Assembly (NCBI RefSeq): GCF_904426505.1 | Contig: NZ_CAJGBN010000008.1 | Span: forward strand, 1-64,000 | Direction: 5' to 3' | Length of the DNA stretch: 64,000 nucleotides | Origin: Rubrivivax sp. A210 | Lineage (GTDB): Bacteria > Pseudomonadota > Gammaproteobacteria > Burkholderiales > Burkholderiaceae_C | Shown here: piece after piece, positions 15,450 to 27,710 of the stretch | Layout: every line of letters starts with the position of its first letter | Position numbering within the stretch: position 1 is the stretch's first letter | The notes under the pieces: model-generated | The model's input: only the letters and a program-made list of their open reading frames with translations | Told to the model about the DNA's origin: nothing | Databases searched by the model: none | Program-made: the position numbers and the translations under genes

Positions 15450-16186
15450 GCCTTTGCTCCTGTGCTGCGCCCGTCATCTGCGCGGCGCTTGCTCACCGCC
15501 ACCTCGACCGCGATGCCGTGGCCGGCCATCTCCAGCACCCCGTGGTAGCCGTGGCCGGGCACGAGCTTCTCGCCCAGCCGGGCCTCGAGTTCGAGCACGC
15601 GACGCTCACCCACCGCCAGCGGGCCTGCGCCCTGGCGCACGCGCAGCTTGAGCAGGCCGCCGTGGGCCTCGCGCAGCTTGCTGAAGGCGTGGCCGACGAT
15701 TTTGTTCACGTCGTGGCTGTCGAGGTTGTAGACCGAGGCCATCGCGGCCTCGATGCCGTCGTCGTCAAAGAGGCCGGCCACCAGCACCGGGCCTATCTCT
15801 ACGGGCACGTTGCCGCGGTTCTCGAGAAGCAGGGCCGCGCAGGCGCTGGCGCCGGCCGCGGCCGTCAGGCGCAGGGCCGACGGTGTGACGCGCAGCCGCG
15901 GCCGTGCTTGCACATCGACGCTGGCGCACTGGCTCTTGCCGCCGGCCAGCGCCAGCGTGATGTCGTAGCGGCCGGGTGGGGTGTCGGGCGGCAGGCGCAG
16001 GCGCGCACGCGCCGGGTCGCCGCCGCGCCGCAGCGCGGGCCGGGCACGCCGGGGCTGCAGCGCCTCGGGCAGTTGCACGCCTTCCACCTGGGCCCATTGG
16101 CGCGCGTCAACGCCGGCCAGGCGCAGCCGCCCCGGCGGGCCCATGAAGCGCGGTGTGGCCGGCGCGCCCTTGTCCTGCTCAGCCAC
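15446..16186 (-). CDS. Unknown beta-rich protein, GTG start (phaC operon)
   Basis: A 246-aa protein with no recognised family. Two beta-rich segments (about 60-110, ARLRLPPDTPPGRYDITLAL, and 115-240) suggest Ig-like sandwiches. A helical insertion (DDDGIEAAMASVYNLDSHDV) sits in the second. I chose GTG at 16186: GGAG lies seven bases upstream, and this gives an 8-nt overlap with the previous gene. An ATG further upstream would run deep into that gene. The alternative ATG at 16051 region would remove a beta strand. It is coupled to the cysteine-rich gene by an ATGA overlap. Confidence 0.55.
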   Translation of the reverse strand: MAEQDKGAPATPRFMGPPGRLRLAGVDARQWAQVEGVQLPEALQPRRARPALRRGGDPARARLRLPPDTPPGRYDITLALAGGKSQCASVDVQARPRLRVTPSALRLTAAAGASACAALLLENRGNVPVEIGPVLVAGLFDDDGIEAAMASVYNLDSHDVNKIVGHAFSKLREAHGGLLKLRVRQGAGPLAVGERRVLELEARLGEKLVPGHGYHGVLEMAGHGIAVEVAVSKRRADDGRSTGAKA

Positions 16187-16571
16187 GGTCCAGCTCCGCG
16201 ACCAGGCGGTCCAGCGTCTGCAGGTCGGGCTGGGGTTGCAGCACCGCCGCCGGGCGTGCCTCGCAGGGGTTGGGGGCATAGGGCTCGGTGATCACCTGGC
16301 CCTGGCCGCACAGGCGCACGCACAGCAGTTCGGAGCCCAGCACGCTGAGGCCGACGCGGTAATCCAGCGGCAGGTGTACGCGCACCGAGGGGATTTCCTT
16401 GACGCGCAGCGAGAAGTCGATGGGCTTGATCTCGATAGGCGCCAGGTCCAGGTGCATGGACAGCGGCTCGACCTTGGTCGCAATGCTGTAGCTGGTGGGG
16501 ATGCCGGAGATGTCGAGATCGACACCCAGGTCGATGCCGAAATCGAAGCTCGAAGGGATCTTGACGCTCAT
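16179..16571 (-). CDS. Unknown 130-aa beta-rich protein, first gene of phaC operon
   Basis: A small protein made mostly of alternating beta-strand pattern (LGVDLDISGIPTSYSI, IEIKPIDFSLRVKEIPSVRV), with three cysteines and a short helical end (LQTLDRLVAELDRG). It has no signal peptide or membrane helix. GAGGT lies four bases before the ATG. It begins the five-gene leftward operon that ends in phaC. No family was recognised. Confidence 0.55.
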   Translation of the reverse strand: MSVKIPSSFDFGIDLGVDLDISGIPTSYSIATKVEPLSMHLDLAPIEIKPIDFSLRVKEIPSVRVHLPLDYRVGLSVLGSELLCVRLCGQGQVITEPYAPNPCEARPAAVLQPQPDLQTLDRLVAELDRG

Positions 16572-16714
16572 GCCGACCTCGCGAGGGTGCGCGGGTCAGG
16601 GGCCGGCGCGGCCCCGGACCGCCCGCTCCGGCAGGGGTACCGGAACGGGCGCAGTCTAGGCCTGCGTTCCTGGCGCGGCCCTCCCTAGAACCGCGGGCCG
16701 CGTAAGCAGGCGCG

Positions 16715-17758
16715 TCAGCCGCGCAGCACCGCCGTTGCACGCAGGCGGCCGACCGCGATGCCGCGCCAGTTGCCGAGGCCGACATCGCTGAGTCCGCGCA
16801 TGAAGCTGGCATCGCTCTCTTCCAGCGGCAGCAGGCGCTCGATGATGGCGGCCAGCGCCACTTCGCAAGCGCGCGCCGTGTTGCCGTCGTCCATCTTGAT
16901 GGCCACGCCCAGGCCCAGTTCGGGGATCGCGGCGCAATGCACGCCCTCGGCGCCCACCTTGCAGAAGACGCGTGTGCCCAGCCGCTCCATCAGCCGGGTG
17001 TCGAAGCGTCCGCTGCCGGCCACCATGTGGGGCGCCGCGGCCACCGCCGCACGCAGGCGAGTCGCGGCCCGCGCGTGCTCGGCCGACAGTCCGACGCCGG
17101 TGGCCACGCGGGCGAAGGCCAGGGCCAGCTGGCGCAAGGGGATGGCATGGGCGGGGATGCTGCAGCCGTCGGTGCCGACCGGCATGCGCGCCAGGTCGCA
17201 GCCGGTGGCGGCCTGCAGCGCCGCCGTCACCTCGCGCATCACCGGGTGCCCGGGCCCGACATAGCCGCGCAGGAAGGCGCGGCGGTCACCGCCCTGCGCC
17301 CCCTTTTCGGCCATCAGGCAGCCCAGGCAGACGAAGCCCGCATGCTTGCCCGAGCAGTTGTTGTGCAGCGCGCTCGGCGCCTGGCCGGCGGCGGCCAGAG
17401 CCTTGAGCGAGCCGTCGTGATAAGGCCAGTGCGCGCCGCATTCCAGCGCCGCGGCGTCGACGCCGGCCTTGGCCAGCATGGCCGCCGCAGTGGCGGCATG
17501 GCGGGGCTCGCCGCCATGGCTGGCGCAGGCCAGCGCCAGCTCTTCGTTGGTCAGGCCATAGCGTTCGGCGGCGCCGCTGGCCACCAGGGGCAGGGCCTGC
17601 AGCACCTTGACGGCCGAGCGCGGGAAGATGGGGCGGGCTATGTCGCCCAGTTGCGTGTGCACGGCGCCGTCGGCGTCGACGATGGCCAGGGCGCCGCGGT
17701 GGACCGATTCGACGGCGCCGCCGCGCAGCGCCTCGACGAGGATGGGATGGGCTGTCAT
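16715..17758 (-). CDS. Type II-family (COG4448) L-asparaginase
   Basis: A 347-aa asparaginase of the rhizobial/thermolabile type, which hydrolyses L-asparagine to aspartate and ammonia and is unrelated to E. coli AnsA/AnsB. Landmarks are VHRGALAIVDADG near the start, RSAVKVLQALPL (about 46-57), CASHGGEPRH, the nearly invariant HNNCSGKHAGF, GPGHPV and GTDGCSIPA. The ATG at 17758 starts the MTAHPILVEALRGG sequence normal for the family. It is divergent from the DMT permease gene, 42 bases away. Predicted cytoplasmic; no signal peptide. Confidence 0.85.
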   Translation of the reverse strand: MTAHPILVEALRGGAVESVHRGALAIVDADGAVHTQLGDIARPIFPRSAVKVLQALPLVASGAAERYGLTNEELALACASHGGEPRHAATAAAMLAKAGVDAAALECGAHWPYHDGSLKALAAAGQAPSALHNNCSGKHAGFVCLGCLMAEKGAQGGDRRAFLRGYVGPGHPVMREVTAALQAATGCDLARMPVGTDGCSIPAHAIPLRQLALAFARVATGVGLSAEHARAATRLRAAVAAAPHMVAGSGRFDTRLMERLGTRVFCKVGAEGVHCAAIPELGLGVAIKMDDGNTARACEVALAAIIERLLPLEESDASFMRGLSDVGLGNWRGIAVGRLRATAVLRG

Positions 17759-17800
17759 GGGGTCGACTCTAGCCGGCGGCGCCCGCGGCAGAATCGGCAC

Positions 17801-18682
17801 ATGCCCCTGACCGCCCTGCTGCTCGTGCTGCTGGCCGCCCTGGCCCACGCGAGCTGGAATATCGCGGCCAAGCGCGCCGGTGGCGACCACCGCTTCACCC
17901 TACTGACCAGCCTGCTGACGGTGGTGGTGTGGCTGCCGGCCGGGCTGTGGTTCGGCGTGCAGGAACTGCCGCGCTGGGGCGGGCTGGAATGGGGTGTGGT
18001 GGTGGCCAGCGCGGTGGTTCACCTGCTGTACTTCAATGCCCTGCTCACCGGCTACCGCGTCGGTGACCTGACCGTGGTGTATCCGCTGGCGCGTGGCAGC
18101 GGGCCGCTGATGACGGCGACGGCCGCGGTGCTGCTGCTGGGCGAGACGCTCGGCGCCGTGGGCCTGGCCGGCGTCCTGGGCGTTTGCGTGGGCGTGTTCC
18201 TGATTGCCGGTGGCCCGGCGCTGTGGCGGGGCGCACACGATCCGGCCCAGCGCGCCCGCACCCTGGCCGGGATCCGCTGGGGGCTCATCACCGGCACGCT
18301 GATCGCCGGCTATTCGGTGATCGACGGCTATGCCATCAAGGTGCTGGTGATCGGCCCGGTGATCTTCGACTACATGTGCAACCTCTTGCGCCTGCCGCTG
18401 CAACTGCCGCTGTTCTGGCGTGACCGTGCCGGCTTCACCTCGGCCTGGCCGCGGCAGTGGAGGCACGCGCTGGCGGTGGCCGTTCTGGGTCCGCTGGGCT
18501 ACATCCTGGTGCTGTCTGCGCTGCAGCTGGCACCGCTGTCGCATGTGGCGCCGGCACGCGAGGTGTCGATGCTGGTGGCCGCCGTGCTGGGGGGGCGCCT
18601 GCTGGGTGAGGGCGACCGTGGCCCGCGCCTGCTGGGCGCGGCCTGCATCGCTGGCGGCGTGATGGCGCTGGCGGTCGGATGA
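17801..18682 (+). CDS. EamA/DMT-family permease
   Basis: A 293-aa inner-membrane protein with about ten hydrophobic helices arranged as two EamA repeats (about 5-135 and 152-292). Family marks are AHASWNIAAKRAG near the start, VYPLARGSGPL at the end of the first repeat and a second repeat ending in GGRLLGEGD. The substrate cannot be told from sequence; DMT members export amino acids or other metabolites. The stop overlaps the ATG of the DUF429 gene by 4 nt. Confidence 0.85.
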   Translation: MPLTALLLVLLAALAHASWNIAAKRAGGDHRFTLLTSLLTVVVWLPAGLWFGVQELPRWGGLEWGVVVASAVVHLLYFNALLTGYRVGDLTVVYPLARGSGPLMTATAAVLLLGETLGAVGLAGVLGVCVGVFLIAGGPALWRGAHDPAQRARTLAGIRWGLITGTLIAGYSVIDGYAIKVLVIGPVIFDYMCNLLRLPLQLPLFWRDRAGFTSAWPRQWRHALAVAVLGPLGYILVLSALQLAPLSHVAPAREVSMLVAAVLGGRLLGEGDRGPRLLGAACIAGGVMALAVG

Positions 18683-19491
18683 AACTGCTCGGCGTCGACT
18701 TCAGCAGCGCGCCGAGCCGGCGCAAGCCCATCGTCGTGGCGCTGGGCAGTTTCGACGGCCGCCTGTTGCGCCTGACGGGCCTGCAGGTGCTGCCGTCCAT
18801 GGCCGGCTTCGAGGCCTTGCTGGCCGAGCCCGGTCCCTGGCTGGGCGCTTTCGACTTCCCGTTCGGCCTGCCGCGAGAATTCGTGCAGTCGCTGGGCCTG
18901 GGCGACAGCGCCGCCGCGGTGAGCGCCGAGTTGCACCGCCGCGCACCCACGCGCATGGCGCTGCGGGAAATCATCGACGCCTGGGGCAACACGCGCCCTG
19001 CAGGGCAGCGCCTGCTGCATCGCGCCACCGATACGGCCCTGCCCGGCGTGCGCTCCACCAGCCCGCTGCAGACGCGCTATGTGCCGGTGGGCTTCATGTA
19101 TTACGAGGGCTTTTCGCGCCTGCTGGCCGCGGGCTTGGACCTGCCGGGCCTGCAGGCCGGCGACGCGGCGCGCACCGCGCTCGAAGGCTATCCGGGCCTG
19201 CTGGCCCATGAGCTGGTCGGGCGCCGTTCCTACAAGAACAGCGCCGCGCCCGACCGCCTGATTGCACGCAAGGACATGGTCGATGCGCTGGAACAGGGGC
19301 GCACGCGGCTGGCGCTGCGGCTCAAGCTCAGCCACGCCCAGCGCGAGGCCCTGGCCGACGATGGCAGTGGCGACCGCCTCGACGCCGTGCTCTGCCTGGC
19401 CCAGGCCGCCTGGGCCAGCCGGCAACCGCGCTGGGGTCTGCCCGAGCGCATCGATCCGGTCGAGGGCTGCATCGTCGGCGCCCAAGGCTGA
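18679..19491 (+). CDS. DUF429 family protein
   Basis: A 270-aa soluble protein of the DUF429 family, whose RNase H-like fold is predicted from the start GVDFSSAP and the acidic AFDFPFGLP segment (about 55-63). The C-terminal DRLDAVLCLAQAAW resembles the conserved D.DA..CA..A motif of the family. Biochemical role unknown. It is translationally coupled (ATGA) to the upstream permease gene and converges on the anti-sigma gene. Confidence 0.8.
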   Translation: MKLLGVDFSSAPSRRKPIVVALGSFDGRLLRLTGLQVLPSMAGFEALLAEPGPWLGAFDFPFGLPREFVQSLGLGDSAAAVSAELHRRAPTRMALREIIDAWGNTRPAGQRLLHRATDTALPGVRSTSPLQTRYVPVGFMYYEGFSRLLAAGLDLPGLQAGDAARTALEGYPGLLAHELVGRRSYKNSAAPDRLIARKDMVDALEQGRTRLALRLKLSHAQREALADDGSGDRLDAVLCLAQAAWASRQPRWGLPERIDPVEGCIVGAQG

Positions 19492-19508
19492 GGCGCCGGC
19501 TTGCGCGA

Positions 19509-19742
19509 TCAGTTCTCGGTGTCGTTGCGGCCCGCGCCGGGCTTGCCCGCCCCATCGTCCGGCTCGCTGCCCAGCTTGCGCAGCGCCTGTCGCAGCAGGG
19601 TGAACTGCTGCTCGACTTCGCGGCAGGCGTCGCAGATCACCAGGTGCAGGCGCAGCCGGGCGCGCTCGGGCGGAGGCAGAGCCTGATCGAGGCCGTCGCT
19701 GAGCAGGCGCGAGACCTCGCGGCAAGTGAGCTTGTCGGCCAT
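19509..19742 (-). CDS. Cytoplasmic zinc-finger anti-sigma factor
   Basis: A 77-aa zf-HC2-type protein with the ZAS motif HLVICDACR (His-x3-Cys-x2-Cys, about 33-40) plus an earlier Cys (LTCREVSRLLSDGLD). It has no membrane segment, so it would hold its sigma factor in the cytoplasm and perhaps release it by zinc or redox change. It shares one base with the stop of the sigma gene (start at 19742), the usual arrangement for a cognate pair. The C-terminal 20 residues are polar and probably disordered. Confidence 0.85.
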   Translation of the reverse strand: MADKLTCREVSRLLSDGLDQALPPPERARLRLHLVICDACREVEQQFTLLRQALRKLGSEPDDGAGKPGAGRNDTEN

Positions 19743-20296
19743 CAGGACTGCCCTATCCAGCGCTGCTCCAGGCAGCCGCGCAACTGCATGCGGGCGCGGT
19801 AGAGCATGACGCCGCAGTTGCTGCTCGTGATCTGCATTTCGTCGCAGATCTCGGCCACTTCCAGTTCGAGCCATTCGCGCGCCATGAAGATGCGCGCCAG
19901 GCGCGGCGGCAGGCGGTCTATGCAGCTTTGCAGCACCTCGAGGAACTGGGCCTGGTGCAGCACGGCCTCGGGCTGGCCCCAGGGCTGGGGCTTGTGGTCC
20001 CAGTGGCCGTCGGCGCGGAAGTGCGCGTCGATGGCCTCGTCCAGGCTTTGCTCGTCCAGCGGCTCCAGGGGCAGCTCGCGGCCGCGCCGGCGCAGGGTGT
20101 CGACCAGCTTGTGCTTGAGGATGGCGGTGGCATAGGTGCGCAGCGAACTGGCGCCGGCAAAGCCCTCGGGGCGCTCGAGGATGGCCAGCAGGGTTTCGGA
20201 AACCGCGTCCTCGGCCAGGGCTGCGTCGCGCAGCTGCAGCTGGGCATAGCGCAACAGCGGGGTGCGCAGAACCACGAGTTGCTGATCGAGCGTCAT
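19742..20296 (-). CDS. ECF-type sigma-70 factor
   Basis: A 184-aa sigma factor with region 2 (about 8-75: LLRYAQLQL, AEDAVSETLLAIL, SSLRTYATAILKHKLVDTLRRR) and region 4 (about 120-178: LPPRLARIFMAREWLELEVAEIC, then CGVMLYRARMQLRGCL). The linker carries HFRADGHWDHKPQPWG, typical of one ECF group that partners with soluble zinc-finger anti-sigmas. The ATG at 20296 has GGAGG upstream. It is divergent from the secreted unknown gene at 20524, which may be part of its regulon. Confidence 0.92.
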   Translation of the reverse strand: MTLDQQLVVLRTPLLRYAQLQLRDAALAEDAVSETLLAILERPEGFAGASSLRTYATAILKHKLVDTLRRRGRELPLEPLDEQSLDEAIDAHFRADGHWDHKPQPWGQPEAVLHQAQFLEVLQSCIDRLPPRLARIFMAREWLELEVAEICDEMQITSSNCGVMLYRARMQLRGCLEQRWIGQS

Positions 20297-20523
20297 GCCC
20301 GGCCTCCTGTTGCGGCTGGCCCCACCGCTGCCGGCCCTTGCGAAGGCGCGAAGGCTACTGCGGCGATTGGCCGCCGGCAAGCCGCCTGGCGTCTGCCGGC
20401 GGCTCACCCCCTACTTCGGCTGTAAGCGCGGCCACCCCGGTGCGACGAACGGCCGTCCCGCTCGACATCGGCAAGGCGCCGGCGGCAGCGGGCACCCTAC
20501 CGTCCCACCCAGGAGCAGCCACC

Positions 20524-21534
20524 ATGATTCTTCAGCGACGTGCCTTCATATCCAGACTGGCCGCAGCAGCGGCGGCCACCAGCGTCGGCGTGCCCGGGCT
20601 GGCCCGCGCCGACGGCCGCACGCTCTTTGTGCGGAGCGCGCACGAAAACGCCGACAACACCGCCACCTTGCCGCTGTACCGCGGCAGCAGCCGGGGCCGC
20701 GCCGTGTGGTTCATCCTGCTCGATGCCTCCGATGGCGGCGAGGCCGACCGGCTGGGCGTCAACCGCTCGTCCAAGCTTGAGGTGGCACGCGGCACGGCCG
20801 CGGTGCAGAAGGTGAGCGTCGTCGACGGCGTGATCGACTTCCCGGCCACGGTGCGCTTCGACCGCCAGCGCGTCGTCGTGCCCGGGCCCACCGGCTTTCC
20901 GCCCGCCGCCGCGATGCATGGCCCCGAGGGTGAGTTCGGCTACAGCCCGCTGATCGAGCTGCCCGACGGCAGCATCCTCAACGCGCCCCAGATGGCCAAC
21001 GACAGCGGCCGCCACCCCAAGGTGGCCGCCATCGACTTCGCCCGCGGCACGGTGGCGGTGGCGCAGTCCTTCGGTTATGCCAACGGCCGCCGCGTCAAGT
21101 ACATCTCCACCGACGCCTCGGTGAGCGATGTCGCGGCGCTGGAGAACGCGACCCTGGCCGGCGCGCTCAACGCCGCGCCCCGGGCGGGCGGCGACGGCAC
21201 GGATTCGGCGCGCACCACGCTGGTGGCCTTCATCAACGGCCAGACCGGCCTGGGCAACCCGCAGCGCCAGGGCCTGAACTCGGCCCTGCTCGACGGCGCC
21301 GACCCGCTGAACCTGCTGTTCTGGGCGCCCAAGCAGGGCCGTTACAGCCCCCTGTGGGATGTGTTCCCGGCGGCCTGGACCGAGGCCGCCATCGGCGCCG
21401 GCTTGAACGTGGCGCAGAAGGACCGCAGCGAACTGCTGGGCCTGGTGAGCAAGGGCCTGGTCACCGGCCCCGGCGGAGCGCGCTTCGGCGCCGCCGGCTT
21501 CGTCGTCAACTGCCCCATCGTCAGCAGTGACTGA
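20524..21534 (+). CDS. Exported protein of unknown function, Tat/Sec signal
   Basis: A 336-aa protein with an N-terminal signal QRRAFISRLAAAAAA...GLARADG, twin-arginine-like but with no full SRRxFLK. The mature part is beta-rich and starts RTLFVRSAHENADNTATLPL. No cysteine pair, metal site or known domain was recognised. AGGAG lies eight bases before the ATG, which makes this start firm although the frame is open further upstream. It is divergent from the ECF sigma gene with a 227-base gap, so control by that sigma factor is possible. Confidence 0.7.
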   Translation: MILQRRAFISRLAAAAAATSVGVPGLARADGRTLFVRSAHENADNTATLPLYRGSSRGRAVWFILLDASDGGEADRLGVNRSSKLEVARGTAAVQKVSVVDGVIDFPATVRFDRQRVVVPGPTGFPPAAAMHGPEGEFGYSPLIELPDGSILNAPQMANDSGRHPKVAAIDFARGTVAVAQSFGYANGRRVKYISTDASVSDVAALENATLAGALNAAPRAGGDGTDSARTTLVAFINGQTGLGNPQRQGLNSALLDGADPLNLLFWAPKQGRYSPLWDVFPAAWTEAAIGAGLNVAQKDRSELLGLVSKGLVTGPGGARFGAAGFVVNCPIVSSD

Positions 21535-21555
21535 GGCAGCCGGTGCGCCGCCGGC

Positions 21556-22473
21556 CTACGTGGCCGCGGCCAGCACGCCTTCCATCCACGCACCCATGGC
21601 GACGCCGAGCTTGGCGTAGCCGCTGCGGTTGGGGTGGATCTCGTTGACCCAGTCGCCCGAGGACCCGGTCTTGCTGGTGTCGGGCGGCTGCAGCACCACC
21701 GCGGTGGCCGAGTCGAAGACGCGCACCGCGGGCAGGGCGTTGGCGTGGCCGGAGCCGGCATCCAGCGACAGCAGCAGGCGGCGCAGGCGGCCGAACAACT
21801 CTTCGGCCACGCCCTGTCGCTCGGCCGCGGGGATGCCGGCAGCCTCGAAAGCCGGGTAGAGCCAGCCCTTCTTGCTGCCCACCGTGCCCACCGGCCACAC
21901 CGTGGGTACCGAATAGGTGTGCAGCAGCAGCGGCCGGCCGCGGCTGGGGCCTTCGTCACGCCGCGCCACGAGCACGCGGAAATTGGCCAGCAGGAACTGC
22001 TCCAGTTGCTGCCAGCCGGGCTCGCTGACATAGCGCGTCGCGCCCTTGGCCTTGGGGTTGAGCTTGGCGGCCTCGGCCGGCGTGAGCAGCAGCCGGTGCT
22101 CGGTGGGCGTCGGCTTGCCGGCCTGGTCGACCAGGGGCAGCTGGGCGGCGGCTATGAGGTCGTTGCCGCCGGCCGAGACGACGATGGCCTCCCAGTAGCT
22201 GGCGAAATTGGGCTTGCGCAGCATGCGGTCGAAGTCGGCGTCGTTGATGCCGGCCACCATCTGGACCAGTGTGTCGCCGGGATAGGCGCAGTTGACGACG
22301 ATGGTGGTGGTGGTGACCTGCAGCTCGTAGAGCAGGTTGGAGTTCTGCAGCAGGTTGAGACCGCCCAAAGTGAACCAGGAGTCGCCCTCGGCCAGCAGAC
22401 GCCGGCCAAAGCCTTCCAGCGGCGGCGGATTGTTGGATCGCAGTTCGGCAGGGTTGGTGAGGCTGACCTTCAA
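21556..22473 (-). CDS. SGNH/GDSL-type hydrolase
   Basis: A 305-aa protein with the SGNH blocks. Block I is LLAEGDSWF with nucleophile Ser32, block III is SAGGNDLIAA (about 101-110) and block V is NEIHPNRSGY with the catalytic His near 282. The Asp that normally sits three before the His is replaced by Asn (NEIH), so it may use a dyad or another acid. No signal peptide is visible, so the enzyme is probably cytoplasmic. It converges on the exported unknown gene, and the short gap holds a small GC hairpin. Confidence 0.75.
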   Translation of the reverse strand: MKVSLTNPAELRSNNPPPLEGFGRRLLAEGDSWFTLGGLNLLQNSNLLYELQVTTTTIVVNCAYPGDTLVQMVAGINDADFDRMLRKPNFASYWEAIVVSAGGNDLIAAAQLPLVDQAGKPTPTEHRLLLTPAEAAKLNPKAKGATRYVSEPGWQQLEQFLLANFRVLVARRDEGPSRGRPLLLHTYSVPTVWPVGTVGSKKGWLYPAFEAAGIPAAERQGVAEELFGRLRRLLLSLDAGSGHANALPAVRVFDSATAVVLQPPDTSKTGSSGDWVNEIHPNRSGYAKLGVAMGAWMEGVLAAAT

Positions 22474-22618
22474 GGCGGGCTCCTGGCGGCGGGGGTGGGC
22501 GCGATGCTAGAACGTCATCGAACGGCTTGCCAGGGCCCTAACCCCGATGCGGCGGAGTTAGGGAGTGGCGCGGTGAGGTGCGGTGTTGCGCTTTGGCGCG
22601 GCGACAATGCCGGCCGCG

Positions 22619-22984
22619 ATGACGATGCGATCACGATCCTCCGCTGGCGGCCTGGTCTACTCCACCGAGGCCGGCCGCATGTGCCCGGACTGCCGCCGGC
22701 CCGCGGCCGACTGCGCCTGCAAGGCCGCCGCCGCCCCGCGCGACCAGGGTCCGGTGCGCGTGAGCCGCGAGACCAAGGGCCGCGGTGGCAAGGCCGTGAC
22801 CCTCGTGCGCGGCCTGGCTCTGGAGGCCGAAGCCCTGGCCGCGCTGGCCAAGCGCTTGCGCACGCTGTGCGGCGCCGGCGGCACGGTCAAGGACGGCGTG
22901 GTCGAGATCCAGGGCGAGCACTGCGAGCGCGTGCTGGCGGCGCTGGCGGCCGAGGGCATCACGGCCAAGCGCGCCGGCGGCTGA
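22619..22984 (+). CDS. yciH: SUI1/eIF1-family translation factor (YciH-like)
   Basis: A 121-aa protein with the YciH features [13 protein letters not shown] and the zinc-like [13 protein letters not shown] (about 22-34), followed by the SUI1 domain (about 45-120: [38 protein letters not shown]). eIF1-like proteins bind the small ribosomal subunit and influence start-codon fidelity. Two close ATGs (22619, 22625) are possible starts and give the same domain content. Upstream is the divergent SGNH gene. Confidence 0.88.
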   Translation: MTMRSRSSAGGLVYSTEAGRMCPDCRRPAADCACKAAAAPRDQGPVRVSRETKGRGGKAVTLVRGLALEAEALAALAKRLRTLCGAGGTVKDGVVEIQGEHCERVLAALAAEGITAKRAGG

Positions 22985-23009
22985 GGCGGCGCTCGGGTAC
23001 TCCGCCGCC
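22985..23009. terminator. GC hairpin after yciH, possible weak terminator
   Basis: GGCGGCG and CGCCGCC pair perfectly across an 11-base loop directly after the yciH stop, followed by GGTTTC. The T-tract is too short for a strong intrinsic terminator. Confidence 0.35.
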
Positions 23010-23138
23010 GGTTTCACGCCGGGGCTGAGAATGGCGCCCCTGGCCCCGTCCGGCCCGCCACCCCGCCCCGTCAGAACGGCGAAGGGGTCATGGTCTAGAT
23101 TCCGGCCGCGCAACCCCTATCCATGCTGGAGGAACGAC

Positions 23139-25376
<2,238 letters not shown>

Positions 25377-25383
25377 TCGTCGC

Positions 25384-25412
25384 AGGGCAGGGGGCCTCGA
25401 GGGCCCCGCCCT
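25384..25412. terminator. Hairpin between convergent icd and SUV3-like genes
   Basis: GGGC-A-GGGGGCC, loop TCGA, GGGCCCC-GCCC pair with one bulge. It lies in the 36-base gap between two convergent stops and is followed by TT on the plus strand. A bidirectional transcription block is plausible. Confidence 0.45.
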
Positions 25413-27656
<2,244 letters not shown>

Positions 27657-27710
27657 CGGTGCGTCGGCCAGGGGGCCGGGGGTCGGCGGTCCAGGCTCCG
27701 ATAATCGCTC

